A stretch of DNA of 64,000 bases, from positions 1-64,000 of the forward strand of contig JADLHJ010000113.1 of assembly GCA_020848835.1 (NCBI GenBank). Direction: 5' to 3'. Below the pieces are notes generated by a model. It was not told the DNA's origin and did not search any database. It saw only the letters and a program-made list of their open reading frames with translations. Origin of the DNA: Candidatus Hydrogenedentota bacterium. GTDB lineage: Bacteria > Hydrogenedentota > Hydrogenedentia > Hydrogenedentales > SLHB01. Shown here one piece after another: positions 52,784 through 62,166 of the stretch; position 1 is the stretch's first letter; each line of letters opens with the position of its first letter. The position numbers were made by a program, and so were the translations under genes.

Positions 52784-53570
52784 CTCGCTGTCGGATCTGG
52801 TGCGCAATGCGTTGATTGGCGGCATGCTCGTTGGGTTTGTCGCAAGCTATTTTGGCGTGTTTGTCGTGCAGCGGCGCATGGCGTTTCTCGGCAGCGGTCT
52901 CGCGCACGCAGCATTTGGCGGTATCGCGCTCGCACTGTTCGCGAATATCGAGCCGATCTACGTTGCAATTCCGTTCACCGTCGTATTCGCAATCGCGATC
53001 GTCTGGATCCGCGAAAACAGCGTGCTTGCGGAAGACACGGCCATCGGCGTCGCGGTCGCGGTCGCTATGGCGTTGGGCATCGTGTTTCTACAGTTCAAAG
53101 ACAATTTCGCCGACGCGCAGGCGTATCTGTTCGGAAGCATTTTGTTTATCTCCGGGCCGGAGCTTGGCATGGCCGCAGCGATGGCGTGTGTGACGCTCGC
53201 GACATTTCCGCTCTGGAGTTCATGGGCATACGCGACGTTCGATCGAAGCCTCGCGCAGACGGACCGATTGAAAGTCCGTACACACGATTACACGCTCGCT
53301 GTCGCCCTCGCGGTGGCGATTGTGGTTTCAATCAAGCTGGCTGGCATTTTGCTGATCTCCACGTTCCTCGTTCTGCCCGCCGCCACTGCGCGACTACTGT
53401 CCCGATCGTTTCTTCAAATGACGGTCGTCTCGGTTCTTATCGGTACGCTGACGCCGGCAGCGGGCTTCTATCTCTCGTTGATTCCAGATTGGCCGCCCAG
53501 CGCGACGATCATTTTTCTTCAATCCGCGTTATTTGTGGTTGCGCTCGGGGTGCGCCGGGTTGCACAGTAA
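52776..53570 (+). CDS. znuB: zinc ABC transporter permease ZnuB
   Basis: The 264-residue protein has about eight hydrophobic helices and the ABC-3 permease pattern, including RMAFLGSGLAHAAFGGIAL near residue 31 and LLISTFLVLPAATARLL late. It forms the membrane channel for ZnuAC. Confidence 0.93.
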   Translation: MGSSLSDLVRNALIGGMLVGFVASYFGVFVVQRRMAFLGSGLAHAAFGGIALALFANIEPIYVAIPFTVVFAIAIVWIRENSVLAEDTAIGVAVAVAMALGIVFLQFKDNFADAQAYLFGSILFISGPELGMAAAMACVTLATFPLWSSWAYATFDRSLAQTDRLKVRTHDYTLAVALAVAIVVSIKLAGILLISTFLVLPAATARLLSRSFLQMTVVSVLIGTLTPAAGFYLSLIPDWPPSATIIFLQSALFVVALGVRRVAQ

Positions 53571-53594
53571 TTTGGAAGTAGAGAGAACTGAATA

Positions 53595-53948
53595 ATGAAC
53601 AAATGCAATCGACACCACGATCATGAACACGACCACGGTCCCGACTGTGGCCACACCGCCGTCGATCACGACGGGCATACCGATTACCTGCGCGACGGTC
53701 ATCTGCTGCATCCGCATGGCGATCATTACGACGACCACGTAATTGAAATCTCTGCGGCGAATCCCGATCAATGCACCAAAGGCCATGCGTGCAGCGCGCA
53801 CGACACGAGCCATGTCCACGGCCCGGGCTGTGGTCATGAAGCCGTGCCGCACGGCGATCACGTGGACTACTTGGTTGATGGTCATTTGCACCATCCCCAC
53901 GGCGATCATTGCGACGACCACGGCCCGGTGCGCATTGTGAACGATTAA
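53595..53948 (+). CDS. His-rich metal-binding protein with internal duplication
   Basis: The 117-residue protein consists of two related units of about 37 residues. Unit 1 contains HGPDCGHTAVDHDGHTDY and DGHLLHPHGDHYDDH; unit 2 contains HGPGCGHEAVPHGDHVDY and DGHLHHPHGDHCDDH. It is dominated by His and Asp with a few Cys, so it is very likely to bind Zn(II). It has no signal peptide. It lies 24 bases after znuB and probably acts as a zinc buffer or store of this operon. Confidence 0.85.
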   Translation: MNKCNRHHDHEHDHGPDCGHTAVDHDGHTDYLRDGHLLHPHGDHYDDHVIEISAANPDQCTKGHACSAHDTSHVHGPGCGHEAVPHGDHVDYLVDGHLHHPHGDHCDDHGPVRIVND

Positions 53949-53967
53949 GCGAGGCGCTATCTGTGCC

Positions 53968-54897
53968 ATGACCGCAACCGCTACAACGCAATTCGAAAAC
54001 CACCTCACCGCGGAAAAAGGTTTTTCGATTCACACCGTTCGCGCATACGTGAAGGATCTCGAGCAGTTCTGTGACTACGTTATCGCCGGGCCGCATTCAT
54101 TCTCGCGCCCCATCGATGAACGCCCCCCTGCATCCATCGAAGCATTGCGCCGCGCAAACAAAACCGATGTCCGCGCATTCCTTGCGCACGTGCAAACCGC
54201 GGGCGGCACGTCGCGCACCTCCGCGCGCAAGCTCGCGTCTATCCGCGCGGCATACAAATTCTTCATGCGGACCGGCTCAGTCGAATTGAATCCCGCAGAA
54301 TCGTTGCGCTCGCCGAAACTCGCCAAGGATTTGCCGGGCGTGCTGAGCATTCCTGAAGTGACGGCGCTGCTCGAAGCGCCCGATGTGAAAGAGCCGCTCG
54401 GCTTGCGCGATCGCGCGGTGATGGAAACGTTGTATTCGAGCGGCATTCGTGCGGCGGAATGCGCGGGCATGCGCATGGGCCAAATGGATTTAAGCAGCGG
54501 CACGATGACCGTGCTCGGCAAGCGCAACAAGGAGCGCATTGCGTATCTCGGCAGTTGCGCAACGAAAGCGATCGAAGACTACTTGCGCGTGCGGCATGAA
54601 TTAAACCACCCGGATCACGACCGCGTGTTCGTAAACTTTCGCGGTGGCCCACTTACCACGCGCAGCATACAGCGCATCATCGAACAATACGTGCGCCAAG
54701 TCTTGCCGCACCACCGCGACATCTCGCCGCACACCTTGCGCCACACCTTCGCCACGCACATGCTCGACGCCGGCGCCGACTTGCGCGTAGTGCAGGAGTT
54801 GCTTGGTCATGAAAGCTTGTCCAGCACGCAAATCTATACACACGTCAGTATCGAGCGCTTAAAAGAAGTCTATAAACAAGCGCACCCGCACGCATGA
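53968..54897 (+). CDS. tyrosine recombinase, XerC/XerD type
   Basis: The 309-residue protein has an N-terminal SAM-like core-binding domain and a C-terminal catalytic domain with the Arg in SSGIRAAECAG, Lys in GKRNKERI, HxxR in HTLRHTFATHM, a late GH (LLGHESLSS) and Tyr in TQIYTHV. Size and motifs fit XerC/XerD chromosome-dimer resolution; which of the two cannot be decided. No phage or integron genes are nearby. Confidence 0.92.
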   Translation: MTATATTQFENHLTAEKGFSIHTVRAYVKDLEQFCDYVIAGPHSFSRPIDERPPASIEALRRANKTDVRAFLAHVQTAGGTSRTSARKLASIRAAYKFFMRTGSVELNPAESLRSPKLAKDLPGVLSIPEVTALLEAPDVKEPLGLRDRAVMETLYSSGIRAAECAGMRMGQMDLSSGTMTVLGKRNKERIAYLGSCATKAIEDYLRVRHELNHPDHDRVFVNFRGGPLTTRSIQRIIEQYVRQVLPHHRDISPHTLRHTFATHMLDAGADLRVVQELLGHESLSSTQIYTHVSIERLKEVYKQAHPHA

Positions 54898-54934
54898 ATA
54901 CTAATTTCAATACGGCGCCCCTACAAGTAGCGCC

Positions 54935-55065
54935 GCACCAGGTAGCGCCTCGCTCGCCGAGCGCGGCGCGTCTCGAAGACGTACTCTACGTAAATCTCGC
55001 GCAAACTTCCGTATGCCAGCTGCGCTTCCCGTGCCGCGCTCGGCGAGCGAGGCACTACCTGGTGC
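54935..55065. repeat. inverted repeat built from the GTAGCGCCTCGCTCG dispersed motif
   Basis: Arms at about 54935-54969 and 55031-55065 are nearly complementary over 35 bases with about two mismatches, around a 61-base spacer. Each arm includes a CGCTCG..CGAGCG hairpin. A third, single copy of the motif lies at 61121-61154. Confidence 0.85.
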
Positions 55066-55093
55066 GCAGCATAAGCGTATAATTACCTAACGT

Positions 55094-56188
55094 ATGACCG
55101 CAGCGATCCAACAGATGTTCCCTTGCCGCCAGTGCGGGGCGAAGCTCGAGTATCAGCCAGGCACGAGCGCGCAGCGTTGTCCGTATTGCGGCGCGGAAAA
55201 TGCAATTGAACATTCCGCGGAAACAATTCACGAACTCGATTACAACGCAGTCCTCGCGGATGCCGCGAATACTGCTGAAACAATCGATGTTATCACGGTG
55301 AAATGCACGGCGTGCGGCGCGGAATCCACCAAGCCGCCGAACGTCACGGCGGGGCAATGTCCCTTCTGCGGCGCGGACATCGTTGCGACCGGTTCGTCGG
55401 TAAAGCGGATCAAGCCCAAAGCACTCCTGCCTTTCGATATCGATCACAAGCGCGCACGCGATCTGTTCAAAGAATGGATCCGGTCGCTGTGGTTCGCGCC
55501 AAACGCGTTGCGGAAACTCGCGCGGCAGGATAGCCCGATCAATGGCTTGTATTGTCCCTATTGGACATACGATACCCACGTGACCACGCACTACACCGGC
55601 ATGCGCGGCGACGACTATTGGGACACGGAAACCTACACGACGCGCGAGAACGGCCAAACCGTTACGCGCACGCGGCAAGTGCGCAGAACGCATTGGACGC
55701 CAGCGAGCGGCATGGTGTTCAACCAGTTCGACGATGTACTCGTCGTCGCTAGCGAATCCCTACCGCGCAAATTCGCGCAAGCGCTGGAGCCGTGGGACTT
55801 GGAAAAACTCGTGCCCTATCAGGACGCGTACCTCGCAGGATTTCGCGCGGAGAGCTATCAGGTCGATTTGCCGATCGGTTTCGAGCGCGCAAAAGAAATC
55901 ATGGCGCCTACGATTCATCAAACGATCTGCAGCGACATCGGCGGCGATCGCCAACAGGTATCGTCGCAAGATTCAAACTACGCAGACATCACGTTCAAAC
56001 ACGTGCTGTTGCCTGTATGGCTCAGCGCGTATCGTTACCGAAACAAGATCTATCGCTTCCTCGTAAACGCACGCACCGGCGAAGTGCAGGGCGAACGACC
56101 CTGGAGCTGGGCAAAGATCACGCTGGCGGTGCTTGCGGGATGCGCATTGGCAGGAGGGATTGCGTATTGGATCGCGCAATCGCAATAA
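55094..56188 (+). CDS. zinc-ribbon protein with C-terminal membrane anchor
   Basis: The 364-residue protein has two zinc ribbons at the N terminus: CRQC paired with CPYC, then CTAC paired with CPFC. A large central domain follows, with conserved aromatic segments (NGLYCPYWTYDTHV, RTHWTPASGMVFNQFDDVL), and a C-terminal transmembrane helix (about residues 340-360). It resembles the TFIIB-type zinc ribbon membrane proteins of bacteria. The function is unknown. Confidence 0.8.
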   Translation: MTAAIQQMFPCRQCGAKLEYQPGTSAQRCPYCGAENAIEHSAETIHELDYNAVLADAANTAETIDVITVKCTACGAESTKPPNVTAGQCPFCGADIVATGSSVKRIKPKALLPFDIDHKRARDLFKEWIRSLWFAPNALRKLARQDSPINGLYCPYWTYDTHVTTHYTGMRGDDYWDTETYTTRENGQTVTRTRQVRRTHWTPASGMVFNQFDDVLVVASESLPRKFAQALEPWDLEKLVPYQDAYLAGFRAESYQVDLPIGFERAKEIMAPTIHQTICSDIGGDRQQVSSQDSNYADITFKHVLLPVWLSAYRYRNKIYRFLVNARTGEVQGERPWSWAKITLAVLAGCALAGGIAYWIAQSQ

Positions 56189-56199
56189 GTAGCTGTTTG

Positions 56200-57225
56200 C
56201 TAAATTCTTTCCAATAATCCCTTCAACGCGTCCACCCAAACCGGATGGGCATTCAAGCAGGGGACAAACTGAAACGCTTGGCCGCCGTTGGTGAGGAAGT
56301 CGGCCTTTGCGCGCATCGCAATTTCTTCAAGTGTTTCGAGACAGTCCGCAGTAAACGCAGGACAAATTACCGCGAGACGTTTCACGCCCTTCTTTGGCAA
56401 TTCCGGCACGACGACGTCCGTATGCGGTTTGATCCACGGATCGCGACCTAGCCGAGATTGGAACGACACCGAGTATTGTTCTTGCGAAATGCCGAGCTTC
56501 GCGGCAAGCAGGCGGCTGGTGGCGTAACACTGTGCTCGGTAGCAAAATTGGTTGGCATCGACGATCGCGTCGCAGCACGACCCATTCGCCAGGCAATGCG
56601 CGCCGGTCTTGTCGCTCTTCTTCACGTGCCGCTCGGGCAGGCCGTGGTAACTCATCAACAACAAATCCGGTTTGAATGCATCGAGATACGGATCGACTAC
56701 CGCGGCCCACGCATCGATAAAGGTCGGCTCGGCGTAGCACGGCGGCAACACCGAAATCGGCGGCACGTTCCAGCGTTTGCTCGCAATTGCGTAGACGAGT
56801 TCTATCGCGGAACCATTCGCGGCCGAGGAGTACTGCGGAAACAACGGCGCAATGATCAAGCGATCAATGCCTGTCGTCATCAGTTGATCGAATCCGGCCT
56901 CGATCGACGGATTGCCGTAGCGCATGCCGATCGCGAACTCTACGTTCGGCATCTTTTGTTTCAGCGCATCCTTCAATTCATTCGATATCACCAGCAGGGG
57001 CGAACCTTTGTCCGTCCACACCTGGCTATACGCGTGCGCGGATTCCTTCGGGCGCTTCCGGAGAATGACGAGGTTCAGCAATAACCACCGCACGATAGGA
57101 TTGATGTCGAGCACACGCGGATCGGAGAGAAACTCCTTGAGGTATACGCGCGTCTCCTCCGCGCGCGGCGCATCGGTGGTGCCGGTGTTGATCAGCAGGA
57201 CGCCTACGCGCTCGTTTGGAGTCAT
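56200..57225 (-). CDS. hemH: ferrochelatase
   Basis: Inserts iron into protoporphyrin IX (or coproporphyrin III). The 341-residue protein begins MTPNERVGVLLINTGTTDAP and has the catalytic histidine in LLMSYHGLPERH, a conserved Cys/His-rich region, and the late ADCLETLEEI motif with the second metal-site glutamate. The length is normal. Confidence 0.95.
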   Translation of the reverse strand: MTPNERVGVLLINTGTTDAPRAEETRVYLKEFLSDPRVLDINPIVRWLLLNLVILRKRPKESAHAYSQVWTDKGSPLLVISNELKDALKQKMPNVEFAIGMRYGNPSIEAGFDQLMTTGIDRLIIAPLFPQYSSAANGSAIELVYAIASKRWNVPPISVLPPCYAEPTFIDAWAAVVDPYLDAFKPDLLLMSYHGLPERHVKKSDKTGAHCLANGSCCDAIVDANQFCYRAQCYATSRLLAAKLGISQEQYSVSFQSRLGRDPWIKPHTDVVVPELPKKGVKRLAVICPAFTADCLETLEEIAMRAKADFLTNGGQAFQFVPCLNAHPVWVDALKGLLERI

Positions 57226-57268
57226 GTGGTCCTCATCCTGTCGCAGGGCATTTGAAGAACGAAAACGA

Positions 57269-59013
<1,745 letters not shown>

Positions 59014-59052
59014 GGCGGCTACCTCCACGGTTACGGGCGCAAGGCCCGGCCG

Positions 59053-59142
59053 TTATTTCTTCTTGTGACGGTTCGCGCGACGACGCTTTTTCCGCTTGTG
59101 CTTCGCGATTTTTGCGCGGCGCACTTTTCTTCCGCCTGCCAT
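59053..59142 (-). CDS. 29-residue basic protein, AURKAIP1/COX24 (mS38-like)
   Basis: The tiny protein begins MAGGRKVRRAKIAKHKRKKR and continues RRANRHKKK. The Lys/Arg/His pattern with a conserved KHK and NRHKK matches the mS38/AURKAIP1-COX24 ribosomal domain that occurs as short bacterial proteins. GGGAGG lies 5 bases before the ATG. It may be a small-subunit ribosomal protein. The stop lies 39 bases before the DUF1844 start, forming one unit with that gene and purA. Confidence 0.8.
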   Translation of the reverse strand: MAGGRKVRRAKIAKHKRKKRRRANRHKKK

Positions 59143-59185
59143 GATGGCCTCCCTTGTTACCTAGACTTCATGCGTATAACAGGAG

Positions 59186-59232
59186 CACGGGCGTCTCGCC
59201 CGTGATTCGACAATCGCGGGCTGGAAGCCCGC
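59186..59232. repeat. paired hairpins between the small basic gene and ndk
   Basis: Two adjacent palindromes: CACGGGCG...CGCCCGTG (59186-59204) and GCGGGCT...AGCCCGC (59216-59232). They belong to the dispersed GGGCGTCTCGCC-type hairpins found elsewhere in the window. Confidence 0.7.
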
Positions 59233-59241
59233 GCCCCTTTA

Positions 59242-59697
59242 TCAGTCGTTCTTCATCCACTTCTCGTCCGGCATCACGTGGTCGAACAATTCTTCCGGAC
59301 GAAAATAAATCGCGATCTCTCGCGTCGCTGTGTCCACAGAATCCGACGCATGCACGAGATTGTTCTGCACAGTCAAACCGTGATCGCCGCGGATTGTGCC
59401 GAGGTCGGCTTCCTGGCTATTCGTCGCGCCGTTCATCTTGCGCACCGCCGCCACGGCGTTCTCGCCTTCCCAAACCATCTGCACGGTCGGGCCCGAGGTG
59501 ATGAAATCGACAAGCGCGGGGTAAAACTTCTTGCCTTTATGCTCGGCATAATGTTGTTCCGCGAGCGTGTTCGACACGATCTGCAACTTCATGCCGACCA
59601 GCTTCAGGCCCTTGCGCTCGTAGCGCCCAATAATCTCACCACAAAGCCGCCGCCCAAAAGCATCCGGCTTGATCATCACAAAGGTACGTTCAATCAC
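59242..59697 (-). CDS. ndk: nucleoside diphosphate kinase
   Basis: Transfers gamma-phosphate between nucleoside di- and triphosphates. The 151-residue protein begins MIERTFVMIKPDAFGRRL and carries the phosphohistidine in NLVHASDSV. The length is standard; all core motifs are intact. Confidence 0.97.
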   Translation of the reverse strand: MIERTFVMIKPDAFGRRLCGEIIGRYERKGLKLVGMKLQIVSNTLAEQHYAEHKGKKFYPALVDFITSGPTVQMVWEGENAVAAVRKMNGATNSQEADLGTIRGDHGLTVQNNLVHASDSVDTATREIAIYFRPEELFDHVMPDEKWMKND

Positions 59698-59851
59698 ACT
59701 GCTATCCTTGCTCGGTCAACACACGGGAAGTTGCAAGCCCAGACAGGGCACGCCCGTATCAACCCCAAACCAAAAGGGAAAAAACGCGCACAAGCCGCGC
59801 GGGCCAATAGCGTAGCAAATACCGGCTTTGTCCCGCAACCGTCAAACGTAA

Positions 59852-59936
59852 AGCCGATTTGGAATCGGCTCATCTCTTTCTATTACCGCGAGCGCCCATT
59901 CGTGACCACAAATAACGAGCCGATTTCCAAATCGGC
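59852..59936. repeat. paired AGCCGATTTGGAATCGGCT-type hairpins
   Basis: Hairpins at 59852-59870 and 59919-59936 are each palindromic and also complementary to one another. They lie in the gap between the divergent ndk and secreted coiled-coil genes. Confidence 0.85.
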
Positions 59937-59983
59937 GCTACACACCCGTTGACAGCCCCACGGTCCCTTGTTACGCTTTGGTT

Positions 59984-60919
59984 ATGCGGTGGTTATGGAT
60001 TGTTACCGGGTTCCTGGCCTTTGGCGCCAACGCGGAAAACCTTCTCAAAAACGGCAGTTTTGAGGTGGTGTCCAGCGGCGCGCCGTCCGACTGGAGTGTT
60101 TTTGTCGAACCGAAAGACGGCGCGGCCTCGTTCTTCGACCAGCGTGTCGCCAAGGAAGGCAGCAGTTCCGTCAAGCTCTCACTCGATTCTCCCTATATTG
60201 AGGACCCCGCCAACAACTGGAGCCAAAACGTCCTTGCCGACGTCCGCGGCAAACACCTGCGACTGAAGGGCAACATCAAGACGGACAACGCCTCCGAGGC
60301 GGCCATCTGGGTGCAGTGTTATTCCAAGAGTCCCCTCAAACTGTTACTGCAGGAATCCACGTCTTCCCGCGGCCTGCTGACTGGCACGAACGATTGGACG
60401 CCGGTCGAGGTGGACTTTACTGCCCCGGCGGATACGGATTTTGTTGTGGCGCGGTGCGTGCTGCGGTTCCGGGGTGTTGCGTGGTTTGACGACATTTCGC
60501 TCGAAGCCGAGGCTGCGCCGGCTTCTACGCCCGCGCCTGCACTGCCGAAGCCCGCCGCTGCCAAAGACGCGCCAGTGTTGAAAATGCCAACACCACCCTC
60601 CATGCCAGACTTGCCGGACCTACCCGCATCGGCGTCAGCCAAACCGGCCGACCTAAAGGCGGCCGTCTCTGACGAGCTACTCAGAGCGACCGAAGAAATG
60701 CGCAAAGTGAACTGGCAGCTCCGCCAGTCTAATGCGGCTATGTCTAAGCAACTGGAAGAGTTACGCGCGCAGGTCGAGAGTCTGAAGCGGCAAGTTGCCG
60801 AAACCAATGCCGCTGCCAAGGTATTAAAAGAAGAACAGTCCAAACCCGTCGAACGCGAAAAAGCAGTAGAAGTCCCGCCGCCCCCACTCATACCCGATGA
60901 GGACACAGCCGCGCCATGA
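59984..60919 (+). CDS. secreted carbohydrate-binding-like and coiled-coil protein
   Basis: The 311-residue protein has a signal peptide (MRWLWIVTGFLAFGANA), an N-terminal beta-sandwich of CBM4/9-like type starting NLLKNGSFEVVSSGAPSDW (about residues 20-180), a Pro/Ala linker, a coiled coil (about 225-285, e.g. LEELRAQVESLKRQVAETN) and a Pro-rich end. The function is unknown. The stop overlaps the start of a 59-residue membrane peptide gene (ATGA). Confidence 0.75.
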   Translation: MRWLWIVTGFLAFGANAENLLKNGSFEVVSSGAPSDWSVFVEPKDGAASFFDQRVAKEGSSSVKLSLDSPYIEDPANNWSQNVLADVRGKHLRLKGNIKTDNASEAAIWVQCYSKSPLKLLLQESTSSRGLLTGTNDWTPVEVDFTAPADTDFVVARCVLRFRGVAWFDDISLEAEAAPASTPAPALPKPAAAKDAPVLKMPTPPSMPDLPDLPASASAKPADLKAAVSDELLRATEEMRKVNWQLRQSNAAMSKQLEELRAQVESLKRQVAETNAAAKVLKEEQSKPVEREKAVEVPPPPLIPDEDTAAP

Positions 60920-61095
60920 TCAGCATGCTCATGCCCGTCACCATCTCCCTCGTAATGGCAATCGTCGCCGGGGCAGTCGTGTGGCTGGTATGGAGCGTGA
61001 TTGAGAACCTGTTGGCGAAGCGCGGAAAAAAAGAGCACCACGAAGAAGCGCCGGTTGCACCTTCCGAGAACACGGAAACTGCCGACCAACATTAG
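60916..61095 (+). CDS. 59-residue single-span membrane protein
   Basis: The frame begins MISMLMPVTISLVMAIVAGA with a single hydrophobic helix (about 5-30), then a Lys/Glu-rich tail (KRGKKEHHEEAPVAPSEN). It overlaps the secreted coiled-coil gene by 4 bases, so it is probably co-translated and may be its membrane partner. No family is recognised. Confidence 0.7.
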   Translation: MISMLMPVTISLVMAIVAGAVVWLVWSVIENLLAKRGKKEHHEEAPVAPSENTETADQH

Positions 61096-61120
61096 CGCGC
61101 CACGCCGAAAGTGCGCGGCA

Positions 61121-61154
61121 GTAGCGCCTCGCTCGCCGGAGCGCGGCGCGTCTA
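61121..61154. repeat. third copy of the GTAGCGCCTCGCTCG dispersed motif
   Basis: The motif GTAGCGCCTCGCTCGCCGGA and what follows match the arm at 54942-54973, with one inserted base. It lies between the 59-residue gene and the release-factor-like gene. Confidence 0.8.
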
Positions 61155-61187
61155 GAACAGTGGCACCGCGTTCAGGCGAACTCTGCG

Positions 61188-61535
61188 CTACTCAGCAGCG
61201 CGCCTGCGTCGCCGGTCCTTCTGCTTTCTCAACTTCGCGATGCGCTTCGCTTCAGGGCTTTCTTCGCCGAGTTGCTGGGTTTCGAGCAGTTCGCACAGGC
61301 GCCGCCGCGCGAAGAAACGATTTAAGGTCTGCGACCGTTCCTTGGTCATTTTTACTTCGAGGCCGCTGGGCTTGTGCACTAGGAGCACGCCCGACTGCGT
61401 CTTATTGACATGTTGACCGCCAGGCCCGCTGGCTTTGATAAATTGCTCAGTGAGGTCGGCCTCGCGGATGCCGCAGGCTTCCATGCGCCGAAGCAGTTCT
61501 ATTTCCTTGGATTGGGATACACCAAACTTTGACAT
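61188..61535 (-). CDS. short GGQ release-factor-like protein
   Basis: The 115-residue protein has the peptidyl-tRNA hydrolysis motif in KASGPGGQHVNKTQSGV and the Lys/Arg-rich C-terminal tail (KRIAKLRKQKDRRRRR) found in ArfB-like and prfH-like stand-alone release-factor domains. It probably rescues stalled ribosomes. No strong ribosome-binding site precedes ATG 61535; a longer frame to 61718 runs into a repeat and is rejected. Confidence 0.82.
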   Translation of the reverse strand: MSKFGVSQSKEIELLRRMEACGIREADLTEQFIKASGPGGQHVNKTQSGVLLVHKPSGLEVKMTKERSQTLNRFFARRRLCELLETQQLGEESPEAKRIAKLRKQKDRRRRRAAE

Positions 61536-61617
61536 GATAGGAAGGCTATCGCAATGGACCCGGACTTGCCAAGGCTGAACCGGCTTATCCGATTCAATAT
61601 TGACCGATCTTCTTTGC

Positions 61618-61698
61618 GTGCTCGTGCTCCTGCTCGTCATCGTAGTCGATCCGTTCGAGTATCGAGTCCGAGCACGATGACGAGCAGGAGCACGAGCA
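61618..61698. repeat. palindromic repeat element, copy 2
   Basis: Perfect 25-base arms at 61619-61643 and 61674-61698 surround a 30-base core at 61644-61673. The reverse complement of this core matches copy 1 (37100-37129) at most positions, including ACTCGATACTCGAAC. The copies thus lie in opposite orientation. Confidence 0.93.
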
Positions 61699-61833
61699 GG
61701 AAAGAGCGACTCTCCCAAACCCGAACTGAGTTAGACGGGTAGCGCGGATCAGTGAGCTAACGCGTCCGAAAAACAAAAAACGACCCTACCGTTCTTGGCC
61801 GGGCCGTTGTCGCCAAGTAATGTGTGTGCGGTG

Positions 61834-62025
61834 TTACGCGGCTATGTTCAGATTCTGGCCCACATCTGAATTCGCCACAAGGGACTGAATCAGGGTGAGG
61901 GCCGCGGTACCTACATCGCGCGCTACCTGCACTTGTTTCTTCAGGGCCGCCGCCTGATACGCGATCGCCAGTTCGGCGCTGCTCGAGGGGGTGACTCCCG
62001 AAGTTATTCCAGTTATGCCAGCCAT
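61834..62025 (-). CDS. YjfB-like putative motility protein
   Basis: The 63-residue protein begins MAGITGITSGVTPSSSAELA and ends with NSDVGQNLNIAA, matching the layout of YjfB family proteins (central LKK..V..AALTLIQS helix and GQN.. ending). GGAGG lies 5 bases upstream of the ATG. A sigma-28-type promoter upstream supports a flagellar role. An extended start at 62142 lies within the promoter and is rejected. Confidence 0.78.
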   Translation of the reverse strand: MAGITGITSGVTPSSSAELAIAYQAAALKKQVQVARDVGTAALTLIQSLVANSDVGQNLNIAA

Positions 62026-62080
62026 TTGGACCTCCGTATCCGAAGCTGGGCAGCCCGTTATGGGCTTGTCTTCACTCCGT

Positions 62081-62108
62081 CTATCGGCAGACAAGCGGAA
62101 AAACTTTA
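62081..62108 (-). promoter_or_regulatory. sigma-28 (FliA-type) promoter of the YjfB-like gene
   Basis: On the minus strand, TAAAGTTT (62101-62108), 12 bases, then GCCGATAG (62081-62088). The known FliA consensus is TAAAGTTT-N11-GCCGATAA, so the match is complete at -35 and one base off at -10 with one extra spacer base. It sits about 56 bases upstream of the YjfB-like start. Confidence 0.75.
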
Positions 62109-62138
62109 GGGCCGGACACCATAAACATGTCCGGCCCT
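62108..62138 (-). terminator. rho-independent terminator of the ceramidase-like gene
   Basis: AGGGCCGGACA and its complement form an 11-base perfect stem around a 9-base loop, followed on the minus strand by AAAGTTTTT. It lies 29 bases after the ceramidase-like stop codon and abuts the -35 element of the next gene. Confidence 0.85.
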
Positions 62139-62166
62139 GCATTAGTACCGAAATGTCTATACTGTT

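Noticed and set aside
53968-54897. Reading the tyrosine recombinase as an integron or phage integrase
   Set aside because: Length and motifs fit XerC/XerD and no phage, attachment site or cassette array is nearby.
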